NCBI GenBank assembly: GCA_023053685.1
Contig: JALIGW010000022.1
Coordinates: forward strand, 1,959,501-2,023,500
Direction of reading: 5' to 3'
Source: Diadophis punctatus similis
Taxonomy: Eukaryota > Chordata > Lepidosauria > Squamata > Dipsadidae
DNA: 64,000 nucleotides
Shown piece by piece: positions 10,285 through 21,647 of this stretch. The notes beneath the pieces are model-generated. The model did no database searches and was not told the DNA's origin. It saw nothing but the letters and a program-made list of their open reading frames with translations. Made by a program: the position numbers and the translations under genes. Position 1 is the stretch's first letter. Every line of letters starts with the position of its first letter.

Positions 10285-10739
10285 GAGGACTGTCATAGAG
10301 GGGAAAAGGCCAACCTATTCTCCAAAGCATCAGAAGGCAGGACAAGAAGCAACAGAGGCAACGGAAACTAATCAAGGAGAGAAGCAACCTAGAACTATGG
10401 AGGAATTTCCTGACAGGGAGGACAACTCATCGTAGAACCCTTTGACTCCAGAAATTGTGGGTCTTCTAACACTGGAGGCTTTCGGAAATAGACGGGACAA
10501 CCATTTGAACGGGATGGTATAATCCAGTGTTTCCCAACCTTGGCAACTTGAAGATGTCTGGACTTCAAGTCCCAGAATTCCCCAGCCAGCGAATGCGAAT
10601 GCTGGCTGTGGAATTCTGGGAGTTGAAGTCCAGACATCTTCAAGTTGCCAAGGTTGGGAAACTCTGGTATAATCGCTCCTGCTCAAGCTGGGAGTTGGGC
10701 CTCTGAGGTCCCTTCCATCTCTCATTCTGTCTTCTAGGG
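10285..10739 (+). mobile_element. CR1-type LINE 3' fragment split by a nested MITE
   Basis: CR1 sense sequence runs from 'ccaacctattctccaaagca' to about 10516 and resumes at 10675 with 'ctcaagctgggagttggg' and 'ggtcccttcc'. The gap is exactly the palindromic MITE at 10525-10666 with its 8-bp duplication. The CR1 copy is therefore older than the MITE. Confidence 0.85.
10525..10666. mobile_element. Palindromic hAT-type MITE nested in CR1
   Basis: A 142-bp inverted repeat begins CAGTGTTTCCCAACCTTGGC and ends in its complement. The target duplication GTATAATC is perfect on both sides (10517-10524 and 10667-10674). Eight-base duplications and CAG...CTG ends are typical of hAT elements. Confidence 0.93.
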
Positions 10740-10869
10740 CAGGGGTCTCCAACCTTGGCAACTTTATGCCTAGCCGACTTCAACTCCCAAAATTCCCCAG
10801 CCAGCTGGCTGGGGAATTCTGGGAGTTGAAGTCCTCCAGGCTTAAACTTGCCAAGGTTGGAGACCCCTG
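10740..10869. mobile_element. Palindromic hAT-type MITE
   Basis: A 130-bp inverted repeat starts CAGGGGTCTCCAACCTTGGC. Flanks are TTCTAGGG (10732-10739) and TTCTAGAG (10870-10877), seven of eight identical. It sits at the 3' edge of the preceding CR1 copy. Confidence 0.9.
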
Positions 10870-11494
10870 TTCTAGAGTGTATCAAGTCCAATTTAAATCT
10901 GGAATTGGGAGCTGTGGGTTGAACTCTCCAGCTATGGCAAAAAGGTGGAAAACTTTGGAAGAATTAATCTTTGTTTTCCGGGAAGGCAAAGCAATTCTGC
11001 TCACACAGGGCATGGGTTCCCTCATTTCTCCTTTTTTTTTATTTGCATTTGGTGAATTCCAGCATTCTTCCCTCTAGGTTTTGACAAGTCTCGGGATGGG
11101 GGAATAAAAGAGCTTGAATTGCAGTTTTGGGGAGGGAAGATTTGGTTCCTCCATGGCCGCTCTCATCTTCCAGATAGGCCCAAATCCTCTCCAAACAGCC
11201 CAGCAGATGCGGGGATTGTGCAAGTGAGCCCAGGGCCGTCACCCCTCACCCTTCCCCCTGAGTAGGCAGCCTTGGACGTTAGCATCTGTTGTTTGCCTGG
11301 GGTCTGGCAATCAATGCTGCTGGGCTTGGTTCTCTCCCAAAAGGACAGAGGGAGCTCTTATCCCCACCCCACGTGGACAAGATGACCTTTAGAACTTGAG
11401 AGCAGCAGGGCTGCGGCCCACCCCTTAGTTGGGAAACCGGAGTTCAGCCCCCTGGCGCAATTGAGAGAAAGACGGAGAGAGGGATGCAGAATTT

Positions 11495-11715
11495 AACAGA
11501 ATGACAGAGTTGGAAGGGACCTTGGAGGTCTTCTAGTCCAACCCCCTGCTCACGCAGGAGATCCTATACCATCCTGGACCAAATGGCAGTCCAATCTCTT
11601 CTTAAAAACCTCCAGTGTTGAAGCACCTACAGCTTCTGAAGGCAAGCCCTCCCACCGATTGAATGTTCTGATCTTTTCAAATCTTCTTCAACCTCTGTTA
11701 TTTTATCAATCCAGC
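11495..11715 (-). mobile_element. CR1-type LINE 3' fragment
   Basis: Antisense CR1: 'agttggaagggaccttggag', 'tagtccaaccccctgctcac', 'cttaaaaacctccagtgttg'. Confidence 0.8.
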
Positions 11716-13284
11716 CGACCTCTGACCCATGCCCTGCAGATGTGCTTGGCTGCAGTTTCCATCCCGACCCCTTATCCAGTATTGCGGGTACAGATTAGGA
11801 AAAAGCTCCATTCCATCGGGATAACAGTCGATTAACTGAATTGGGAGAGTCACTTTGATTCCCCAGTCAGAGGGCAAGCTTGGGAAGGCTTACTCAGAAG
11901 CACGTCTTGCATGTGATCCCAAAAAGTGAGCCCACCCCCACTCCCATCGCAACTTCAGCCCCGAGCAATTGCAACACTGTGCACCCTGCGTCCCCCCAGA
12001 CCACTGTTGTTTTTTAAATTCACATTTTGTCCTTCCTTAAACAACCAAGCTGGTGGCGAATGACGATCCATTTGTACGAGCACCTTGAGTTGGGGATCAA
12101 GTTCTTAACTAAAGAACTCATGATCCTTTAGGGCTAATCTGGGTTCGATGAATGGGTTTTAAAAACTTCCAAGGACTAACCCACCCCCACCCTCCAAAGT
12201 TGGGATTCATTGGACCACCTTTAGTTACTTTTTGCAATATAAGGAAAGAGTCAGAAAGTCTGTTCCGTGTTAGAAACAGCCTGTTTCTCTTAGATGATTC
12301 CTTTCCCTAATTTTGCTGGTCTCCAGATTATTTGGTTTATAATCCAAAATCTGCATGAGATACGCATGACAATAATTCCAAAGAAACATGCTTTTTGGCC
12401 TTCCTGCTCCCTCCCTCCCTCCCTTACTCACACTAAGGATCCCAGCAGGGGTAAAAACATGTAAAACCTCTTATCAAACAAAAATCAGCTAAGTATACAA
12501 AGGCGAACTAGCCATTCAACTGGGGTCTTCGGCATGAGTGGGAGGCATCCCAGAGGAAGGGTGACTCTGCTTACCACCCAGGAGTGGGGTGAGGGCAATG
12601 GATTAAAGTCCCTTCCCCAACCAGGTACTCTGTACTTGCCCTGATAACTGCAGTTCCCAGAATTCAGGGCACCAAATCGGGCTGAGCCAACCTATCCCAA
12701 CCTCCCTGCAAATTTCATTCCTCCCCCCCCCCCCCCACTCCAATTTGCTGGCTTCTGGTCAAAAGCAAAAGCAGAGGTACAAGGAGGAACTACGTGGCAA
12801 ATGCGGTGTCTGTGCTGTCCCTCGGTGTTTGTGTTGACTGCATGTTCTGTCACTCTTGCTCAAACTTTAGCCGGCCAAATTGGACCCCTCCCCCAGACCA
12901 CAGGTGCCCCCACCATCCCTTCCAAATCTGGCTGCCAAATTGAAAAGATTGATGTGAAGGCAGGCAAGAACGGTTATGATTCAGGGTGTGCGGAGCGCGG
13001 GTTATCAAATTACCATTTAATTAAGGGTAAGATCGAGAAATAAATCAATTTTGCTTCCTTCTGGATCGGCCTCTTTGGGAAGCTGTCCTCCTCCTAGCAT
13101 CCTATCCGAAAGCTGAGCGTGGCCTTACCTGAAAAAACCTGTGGCTTCTTTCGTAACTCCTCTGTGGGGGGAATTCCCAAACCCCTAAAGCTGACACCCC
13201 CCCCTCCAATCCCCAGCCCAGGTATGGTTCTAGCCTTGGGAACAATTGAAGGAGACGTTTCAATTGAAGCCAGGGTGATCTAGT

Positions 13285-13640
13285 GGTTGAGGCACCAGGC
13301 TAGGAAGTGGGAGACCACGAGTTCACTTTTACCCTGCTCATGAAAGCCGGTTGGGTGACTTTTGTTTTGTTTATTTATTTATTTGGGAAATGTATATGGC
13401 TGCCTATTCACTCACAGTGACTCTAGGCGGCTTACAAGCAATAAAAACACAGCATAGAAAATAAAACTTTGCGCCAATCACCAAGAGACAGTGAGTTCTA
13501 GTTCCGTCTTAGCATGAAAACTATCTGGGTGAATTTGAGCTAGTTGCTTTCTTTCTCAGCCCAACCTACCTCACAGGGTTGTTGTGGGGAAAATAGGAGG
13601 AGGAAGGTGTGTTGGATATGTTCACTGCCTTGAGTTATTT
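13285..13640 (+). mobile_element. Sauria-type SINE interrupted by an older LINE-like repeat
   Basis: The tRNA-like head ('gatctagtggttgaggcacc') begins at about 13288. SINE sequence breaks near 13355 and resumes at about 13466 ('gcgccaatcaccaagagaca'). The insert at about 13356-13465 has an L2-like end ('gtgactctaggcggcttaca'). The SINE tail ends 'ccttgagttatttgtaaaaa' at about 13640. Confidence 0.65.
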
Positions 13641-13649
13641 GTAAAAACA

Positions 13650-13662
13650 AAGGTGATGGATG

Positions 13663-13703
<41 letters not shown>

Positions 13704-13762
13704 GATGGACAGACAGATGATGAAGGATAGATGGATGGATGAATAGATAGATGAGAAACAGA
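13650..13762. repeat. GATG / GA microsatellite
   Basis: GGAT/GATG units flank a (GA)n run at about 13666-13699. It grew at the 3' end of the preceding SINE, a common place for microsatellite birth. Confidence 0.9.
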
Positions 13763-14420
13763 GTGGGTGGGTGGATGGAATCCAAGCTGCTTGCAAGAGA
13801 TCTGTTGGTTGGACTACAATTGTTACTTCTTGCAAAAGAACACAAGACAAGGGTCTGGGCTGCTGTGCAAGGCTCTTGGGGCAGGATCCTCCTCCTCTCC
13901 CGGGAGAACCGCACCCTAGGCCAGGAATCGTCCCTAGCTTGCTCTCCCCCATTTGGAGAACCGACCCACTGGCAGCTTCTCTCCAAGCTCGGCTCACAAA
14001 ATGTGGAGGTAATGAGTTAACCATTGTGGACCCTGAGCTGGTGGGGGAAGACAGAAGCTCCTCAAGGAGCAGGGATTAGGAAGGCTCCAAAGCAGATATG
14101 CAATTGGGGGGAGTGGAAGTACCAGAATGATTCAGCTGAAGGCCACGGATTGTGTTTTCCTGCCCGGGAATCCAGTTTCTGAATGCCAGCCTGCCCTGTT
14201 CAAAGCACAGGGACAAACATCGTGCAAAACGCTGCCTTCCTCTTGCACACCTCGGTCCAGTATTCGTGGTGATAAGAGGCACTGGGTTTCCCTTCCAACT
14301 ATCCCCTGACCTTCTCTACTGGCACCTTCCAGAAAGGCTGGCTTGAAGCAAGAAGCTAAATGAGAAAGGGTTGGCAACTTGAATCCTGAGGGCCTTTGCC
14401 TGTCCTAAATTTCCTCACAC

Positions 14421-14550
14421 CAGCGCTCTCCAACCTTGGCAACATTAACACTTGTGGACTTCAATTCCCAGAATTCCTCAGCCAGCCTTGCAAGGAATTC
14501 TGGGAGTTGAAGTCCACAAATCTTAATGTTGCCAAGGTTGGAGAGCCCTG
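14421..14550. mobile_element. Palindromic hAT-type MITE
   Basis: A 130-bp inverted repeat starts CAGCGCTCTCCAACCTTGGC and ends in its approximate complement, with AGCCTTGCA in the loop. Confidence 0.85.
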
Positions 14551-14611
14551 CTTACATTGTTGGGGGCTGAAAAGCCACGGCTTTCTCTTGCACCCAGGTT
14601 GATGGTTGGTT

Positions 14612-14824
14612 TGTAGCCTGCCTTTATTCTTTTTGCAAATATCTCAAGGAGGTGAAGACCTCCCTCCTCCTATTTTACCACAACAACAACCTTGTGAGGG
14701 GGGTTGGGCTGAGAGGGAGGAATTGGCCCAAAGTCACCCAGCCACTTTCATGGCTAAAACAGGACTAGAACTCACAGCCTCCTGCTTTCTAGTCTGGTGC
14801 CTTAACCACTAGACCGAACTGGCT
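14612..14824 (-). mobile_element. Sauria-type SINE
   Basis: On the minus strand, a tRNA-like head ('gttcggtctagtggttaagg') leads to 'gggttgttgttgtggtaaa' and the tail 'aggcaggctacaaacc'. It is near full length. Confidence 0.7.
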
Positions 14825-15771
14825 TCAAAACTAGTGGCTAAATCAAACTGGTTCCACCACAAGGTTATTGGAGCAGGAGAATCGTGCCTAGTTTTACCGG
14901 CGCACCAGCCTTGATTAAAAGGGCTGGGCGATTTGTGTTTCAGCAGATGGTGTCAATCAGGCTTCTAACACTGAACCAGGATATGATTTATTTGTTTGGG
15001 AGAGCCCATCGTGTAAACATGGCCATCGGGCTTTGTTAACAGGGCTTAGCGCACTGTATGAAGCCAGCCAAAGTAGTATTGGGGGGGGGGGAAGGTTGTG
15101 GTCAGTTGCGGGGCTGAGAGACATTTTTGGGTTCTATCAAAATGTCTCATAGCCCCTCCCCAGATCTTAAGCCGCCTCACTCAGTTTTCCCACCGTCCCT
15201 TCCAGCTTGCTCCTTCAACTTGGCCATTTTAGTTTTTCTTAGCAGCGCAGAAGGAGAGATTGTTAGTCCACGATAGCAAACCACCAGAAGGCCTGTGGGA
15301 ACCCCTTCTCCAACTAACCCGTTGCATTCAATTGTATTAGTAGGAAAAAGTGCTACCAAGTTCTTCCTAATCTTAACACACAAATGGTTCCTTTTAATTT
15401 TGCCTTTTCCGGGTTAGATTGAAATTGGTCCCTATACAGAGAGTCCCCCCCCCCCAGGCAATGTCAGATATCTTCCTATATTCCCCAAAGGGCTGAACCC
15501 TCAATATGTGTAAAATAAGGCCTGTCTCCCTTCCTGCTGCTTCCACGCCTTGCTAAAAACTTCATTGTAAACCTGAATTATTTTTATTGCTGAAAATCAG
15601 TACATTTTTGCTGCTGTTTTTGCTGACGCTTCAAAGCTTTGTCTGAACTGGCACCCTAGTTTTGTCATCGTGGCTTTGATTTTCAGAATAAAGCCTCCAG
15701 CTAATTTTATCAGAAACCCATCCGAGTCCAAAATCGATCACTGAGATCTGCAATCCAGATTAGAATGAGTA

Positions 15772-16138
15772 CAGATAGTCCTCGATTTACAACCATTCAT
15801 TTAGTGACCATTTTAAGTTACATTAGCACTTATAACGGGTTTTACACTTACAACTGTTGTAGCATCCCTGCGGTAATGTGATCAAAATTTGGACACTTTG
15901 CAACCAATTCATACTTACAACAGTTGCAGTGTCCCAGGGTCACGTGATCCCCTTTTACGACCTTCTGGCAAGCGTCGTCAACCTGGAAGCCAGATTCCCT
16001 TAACCGTCTTATTAACTTAAAAACTGCCGTGATTCGCTTAACAATTGCGGCAAGAAAGGTCGTAAAATGGAGCAAAACTCACTTGCTTAGAGAAGACAAT
16101 TTTGGGATCAATTGTGGTCGTAAAATGAAAACTACCTG
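15772..16138 (-). mobile_element. Tigger/pogo-like MITE copy
   Basis: It starts CAGATAGTCCTCGATTTACA, ends 'gaaaactacctg' and is flanked by TA on the left. The body is in reverse orientation relative to the copy at 9529. Confidence 0.8.
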
Positions 16139-17073
16139 TGCACTGAGTGTGTGCATTAGTCTTGGGCTATAAATACCAGTCACACTTTTCTGACCTGGCA
16201 GAGAATCAGAATTAAAAAAATAGAAAACCTTTATATTAGCAAAAATAATGATGGGTGTTCCTAGTCTAGGTGAAAACACAAAGTAAATTCCCGAGAAATA
16301 TTTGCACAGTTGCCTTCGAAACGTGGCACAGTTTAAGTTTGTGCCTATCTGCAATCCCACCCTGATTAGACACAAAGGATTGTACCAACAGGAGAGGATA
16401 TTTGTTAGATGGATGGAAAGAAGGAAGAGTGGCGAAAAATATCCCTCATTTATAGTCCTCTCCACCATCTCTGGCCTCCGGACGGAGTGTCCATCCTGCT
16501 CAGCAGGTTTCTGTTTGCTCCATTCCACGAAGACCACAGAAGGTGCTAAAATTAAGTTGATTCTCCTGCCGGCCAATGTTTGGACCAATTTTGAAAGTCT
16601 GGGCGCTGGGCGTGATGATGGATTGGTCCACAAAGCAGGAGGGGGAGGCATGCAGGGGCAAAATAGGGGTGGTTGTCTTCAAAACTGCTCCCGGCGCCAA
16701 CACCATCTGAGCTTGCAATAGGGTTCTTTTAAAAAATAATAATAATGAGCTCTCTAGAAAGATATCCATCATAAAGTAGCCAAATTTTTTAACGGGCTCT
16801 GCTCCTGTGCCTCTGACGTCTTTATCTGTTGCATTGCTGAAGAAAAGCGTCTTGTCTTGCAATGCAGTCAAGTTGCCACCAAAGGCAAAAGAGCAGGTCT
16901 AGTTTAAAAATTTGGTCAGCCTTTTTTTTCTAGGAGTGGGATTCTGCCAGCCAGCCAGAATTGGTTCACTAAATATGCACACACACTTCCCAATCAGAAG
17001 CTCATTTACTAAGATCCCAGTTCTGCTATGATGATATGTGACTTATTTTAAAGCAAGTGTTCAGAAAGTTGCA

Positions 17074-17106
17074 AAATGTGTGTGTGTGCGCGCACACACA
17101 CATTTT
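17074..17106. repeat. Perfect alternating purine-pyrimidine palindrome
   Basis: (TG)n passes through GCGCGC into (CA)n, with symmetrical AAAT/ATTT ends. It is both a perfect inverted repeat and an alternating tract, so it could form a cruciform or Z-DNA. Confidence 0.85.
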
Positions 17107-17740
17107 TGCTTGGAAGTGGCGAGCTGCTCCTTAATAGCATGGCATCAGTCCAGATCTGTCACTGCAATGAACAGGACCTGGAGAATTTAGTACAGATCTG
17201 TCTGGCTCTAAAAAGGTCATTTTCTTAACCTCTCTTTTTATTTCCACCTTCCCGATGTTCTGGTAAAGATTGCTTTTTTTTTTTGCAAAGTAAAAGCATG
17301 GTGGGATTATCACTGCGTTAATTATTATTCCCAGTTTTTGATAATGCAGAAATACTGACAGGAGTATCTGTGAAAGAGAGAGGAAGAGGCAAAAAAGTCA
17401 AAATGGTAGCCACACCTTTGAAGCCCCCTGTTTATGGTGTGTTGCAAGCGGCCACCAATTGAAGCCCACCACCTTAAATACATCTAATTGCATTCAGTAG
17501 TATGTTCATCGTTCTAAGATCCAGATCTTAGGGAACTGTTTAAAAATACACTCTTCACAAAATCTTGGAACCTTTAATTCGGGTTCCTGAAGTTGGCACC
17601 AGGATTCCAGAAATGCATTTAGAAAGTTTTAGGGGTTTGCCCAGTAAGTAAAGTCCCTTTCCTGTTTTCATACTCTTGTCAATGAGCGGATGAGTCATCC
17701 TGCCCGGATCTCCAATGGTACGTTTTAAATAAGGAGAATA

Positions 17741-18115
17741 ACAGAGTTGGAAGGGACTTTGGAGGTCTTCTAGTCCAACCCCCTGCTCAAGCAGGAGGTC
17801 CTTTACCAGTTCAGACAAATGGTTCTCTAATCTCTTTTTGAAAACCTCCAGTGATGGAGCCCCCAGAACTTCTGGAGGGAAGCTGTTCCACTGATTAATT
17901 GCTCTAACTATAAGGAAGTTTCTCCTTAATTCTAGGTTGCTTCTCTCCTTGATTAGTTTCCATCCATTGTTTCTTATCTTGCCTTCAGATGCTTTGGAAA
18001 ATAGCCTCTTCTTTGTGGCAGCCCCTCAAATATTGGAAGACTGTAATCATGTCACTAATCATTAGACTAGACATTTCCAATTCCTGCAACCATTCTTCAT
18101 ATGTTTTAGTTTCCA
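17741..18115 (-). mobile_element. CR1-type LINE 3' fragment
   Basis: Antisense CR1 of ~375 bp: 'agttggaagggactttggag', 'tctccttaattctaggttgc', 'ccttgattagtttccatcca', 'ttcttcatatgttttag'. Confidence 0.85.
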
Positions 18116-18668
18116 AGCAAGTCAGTAATCCTCACCTCCCTCCCCGAATGCCCCACGGAAGACCCACTGGTGGGTGTAATGCCAGGGAATCCCTCAACTT
18201 CCAAAGTGCTGGAAGTTCATGGACACAAGATGACCACTGGCTGGTCTTCCACCACTGATGGATCTGACTATGCCAGTTCTAACCTCGCAGGCAAATTTTT
18301 TTCCTGCTACGAGTTATATCAGGAAGTAAAAACCCCAAAAATGGCATGAGTAAAAGTTGTGGTGACAACATAAAAAAAGACGGATAGGAAATAGCCTGCC
18401 TTCCGTCTGGGTCAGCAGCGGCAGCGGGCACAACTTTTACAGATGATAAATGGGGCCTGCCCCAATACCCACACCCCTTCCCGATCACTGCACATACAGG
18501 TGAGAAATTAAGTCAATAAATATACGTTTGAAAGAAGGGATGTGAGCATTGTGCTCTGACATCCAGATCCAGCCAACTGTAAAGTTCACTTCCGGGGGGA
18601 TTTCAAGCAACCTCACAAATAAATGGAACCCTGGTTGGTTTCACCTTCCCAACCAGCAATTTTTAGAA

Positions 18669-18803
18669 CAGTGTTTTCCAACCTTGGCAACTTGAAGATG
18701 TCTGGACTTCAACTCCCAGAATTCCCCAGCCAGCTTTGCTGGCTGGGGAATTCTGGGAGTTGAAGTCCAGACATCTTCAAGTTGCCAAGGTTGGGAAACA
18801 CTG
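18669..18803. mobile_element. Palindromic hAT-type MITE with perfect target duplication
   Basis: A 135-bp inverted repeat with about 66-bp arms differing at a single position. TTTTAGAA occurs on both sides (18661-18668 and 18804-18811). The high arm identity suggests a young insertion. Confidence 0.95.
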
Positions 18804-18872
18804 TTTTAGAAGATCTGTTCTATTCCGTGCTCATCTTCCAAGTATGTTTAAAACTCCTTTAAGGGTCCTTTA

Positions 18873-19217
18873 CAGTTAGTCCTCGACTTACGACCACAAT
18901 TGGGCCCAAAATTTATGTTGTTAAGTGAGTTTTGCCCCATTTTGCCACTTCTTGCCACGGTTGTTAAGTGAATCATTGCAATTGTTAATTTAGCTTCCCC
19001 ATTGACTTTGCTCGTCAGAAAGTCGCCAAAGGGGATCACGCAACCTTGGGGACACAGCAATGGTCATAAATATGAACCAGTTGCCAAGCCTCTGAATTTT
19101 GATCACGGGACCACGGGGATGCTACATCGGTCGTAAGTGTGAAAAAAATGGTCCTAAGTCACTTTTTTCACTTTGAACCTGTCACTAAATGAACTGTTGT
19201 AAATCGAGGACTACCTG
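18873..19217 (+). mobile_element. Tigger/pogo-like MITE with TA target duplication
   Basis: It starts CAGTTAGTCCTCGACTTACG and ends 'aatcgaggactacctg', with TA on both sides. This is one of the cleanest copies and defines the family: ~345 bp, ~20-bp terminal inverted repeats and a TA duplication, all typical of Tc1/mariner-superfamily elements of the pogo/Tigger type. No transposase is encoded. Confidence 0.9.
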
Positions 19218-19648
19218 TAATACCTTTTAAAGAAGCCTCTTTTGGGTCTCTGTCTGAGATAACCTTTGTTAAGACTCCGGGCATTTTCCCGGTCCGCCCC
19301 TTCGCCTCCTATCTAAGGCTGTGTGCAGTTCACGTCTGTAAGGCTTCGTCACCTTGGGTGTGGGCCACACACTCTTTTTATTGTGCAGGTGTGTTTGCAC
19401 GTAAGCTCAGCCGGGCTCTGCCTTTGGTGGGGAGGTGGTCATTCTTATCCTGGAATCATGAAGTATACATACAATGAGCAATTTCTCTCCTGAGCGAATA
19501 ATAGCTGCCCATCCTGAGGGTTGGGCCAAAATAATACGGCCTTCAGCTTGGCGGTTCTCAATCCCTCCTTGAGTTTCCTCAAGTTACAATTCTTTGGTTT
19601 GGAGCAGAACCTTTGCCTCTCTACAAAATTAAAACAGTTCGGATAATA

Positions 19649-20299
19649 CAGATAGTACCCTCAACAACAGTTCATTTAGTGACTGTTTGGAGTTACAACG
19701 GCACCGAAAAAAATGACTAATGACCGTTTTTCACACTTACAACCGTTGCAGCATGCCCATGGTCACGTGATCAAAATCCAGACGCTTGGCAATTGACCCA
19801 TATTTATGACAATTGCAGGGTCCTGGGCAGAGGTGGGTTCCTCCCGGTTCGGACCGGTTCACCCGAACCAGTAGCAACCCCCTGGTGACGTCACAATGAT
19901 GTCATGGAACCGGGTTGGTCGGTGCTGGTCCGTGGGCCACCATATTTTCTTTTTTGGGGGAAAAAAATTTGGGGGAATTTTTTTTTGAATTTTTTCCGTT
20001 TTTTTCTTCTTCTGAACATGTGCAGAAGCTGAATTTCCGGCACTGCGCATTCATCACCATCTTGTTTTCGGCTTTTTTGGGGGGGGGATTTTTTTTTTGG
20101 CGCGGCCACGCGGTGTGGGAGGAAGCGACCCGGCAGCGAGGTAAGTTAGAACCCACCCCTGGTCTTGGGGTCATGTGCTCCCCTTTTGTGACTTTCTGAC
20201 AAGCAAAGTCAATGGGGAAGCCAGATTCACTTAACAATCGTGTTCCTAAACAACTGCAGTGATTCACTTAACAACTATGGCAAGGCAGGTCGTACAATG
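19649..20299 (-). mobile_element. Tigger/pogo-like MITE split by a nested hAT-like element
   Basis: Left part 19649-19825 and right part 20161-20299 together form one MITE body: 'gacaattgcagggtcctggg' on the left continues as 'ggtcatgtgctccccttttg' on the right. The right terminus is lost against a CR1 copy. Confidence 0.8.
19826..20158. mobile_element. hAT-like non-autonomous element, second family
   Basis: Ends are CAGAGGTGGGTT and AACCCACCCCTG. The flanks GTCCTGGG and GTCTTGGG match at seven of eight bases, fitting a hAT duplication. Inside are 'ggttcggaccggttcaccc' and a CpG-rich right part ('gcggccacgcggtgtggg'). Related copies are at 56727 and 60637. Confidence 0.75.
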
Positions 20300-20420
20300 A
20301 GGTAATCTTCTAATCCAACCCCCTGCTCAAGCAGGAGATCCTTTACTGTTTCAGACAAATGGCTGTCCAGTCTCTTCTTAAAAGCCTCCAGTGTTGAAGC
20401 ACCCATAATTTCCAGAGGCT
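20300..20420 (-). mobile_element. CR1-type LINE 3' fragment
   Basis: Antisense CR1: 'taatccaaccccctgctcaa', 'ttaaaagcctccagtgttga'. Confidence 0.75.
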
Positions 20421-21260
20421 CTATGGAACATTTTATTTATCTTCCTGTTTATTGGATTTATAACATTTTCTCCCCAATTTTATAACTGAAACAGGAACCT
20501 CATATGATAGTTCGAGCTGAGAGAGAACAACTGGTCCAGGATTTTAGGGGAGGGGGCATCAATCTGATTCTCCCCAATGCCAGTCCAGCACTTCACTACC
20601 ACAATCAGTTTTTTTAATGAGATGGAAAGGAGAAGTAATTAAACCCATCATAGGAGCATAATATTAATGGTGCTTAATTTTGATAAAAAGTCAATGAAAT
20701 GGAAAGCCAAGTAATGTGTACCTTTGTGCTATTTATTCCCAGCTCTTGGCTCCGTAGAGGCTCTGTAAAATTTCCCCACTCTCCTAGGTCAGTGAATTTC
20801 ATAGCTGCAAACTTAAAATTTTCTACAAAGGAGCCTCAGCAACAAGAACGAAGCTGTTGTGAATTCAGAGTTACACCAAAGCGCCAAAGTTACTGATTAA
20901 TCCGAATCTTTCCAGCGGTTTACAGAAAAAGCCCCAGTCGTAAAATCCTCCGCAAGATAATAAACATATATTAATCTGCAAGGGAGATGATATGAACCAC
21001 AGCAGCCTCATTTTTCCACCACGTAAAACAAGTACCTTTAGCCCAAGCTCAGTTTTAAACTGATTTTTGTAGGACTGCAAGTTTTAATTGGTTTCTCCCA
21101 TAAACGAAGCTCATACAAGGCAGAAATGGCAGCCTATGATGGGCTTTGGTGGGGCAGGATTGTAATTCTAAGAGTGATGCTGAAAGTTAAGGAGGTGGAT
21201 GCTTAATCTGGGCGGTAGCTCCCTTGGTGAAGTGCTCCTACTTAACAAAACCTAACAATG

Positions 21261-21647
21261 CAGGTAGCCCTCGACTTACAACCATTCATTTAGTGACCGT
21301 TACTGGAACGGCCCTGGAAAAAGTAACTTATGACCGTTTTTCACGTGACCATTGCAGCATCCCCCGTGGCTACGTGGTCAAAACTCCGATGCTTGCCAAC
21401 TGATTCATATTTATGATGGTTGCAGTGCCCCAGGAGCATGTAATCTGTTTTTGCGACCTTCTGACAAAGTCAATAGGGAAGCCAGATTCACTTAACAACT
21501 GTGTTACTGTGTTAAAAACGGCAGTGATTCACTTAATAACTGTGGCAAGAAAAGTCGGAAAATGGGGGCAAAACTCATTTAGCAACCGTCTTGCTTAGCA
21601 ACGGAAATTTTGGCCTCCACTGTGGCCACAGGTTGAGGGCTACCTCT
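21261..21647 (-). mobile_element. Tigger/pogo-like MITE copy
   Basis: It starts CAGGTAGCCCTCGACTTACA and ends 'gttgagggctacct', in reverse orientation. Confidence 0.8.

Noticed and set aside
19891..20109. Lys/Pro-rich small proteins on both strands
   Set aside because: They come from A/T and G runs in the nested hAT-like element.
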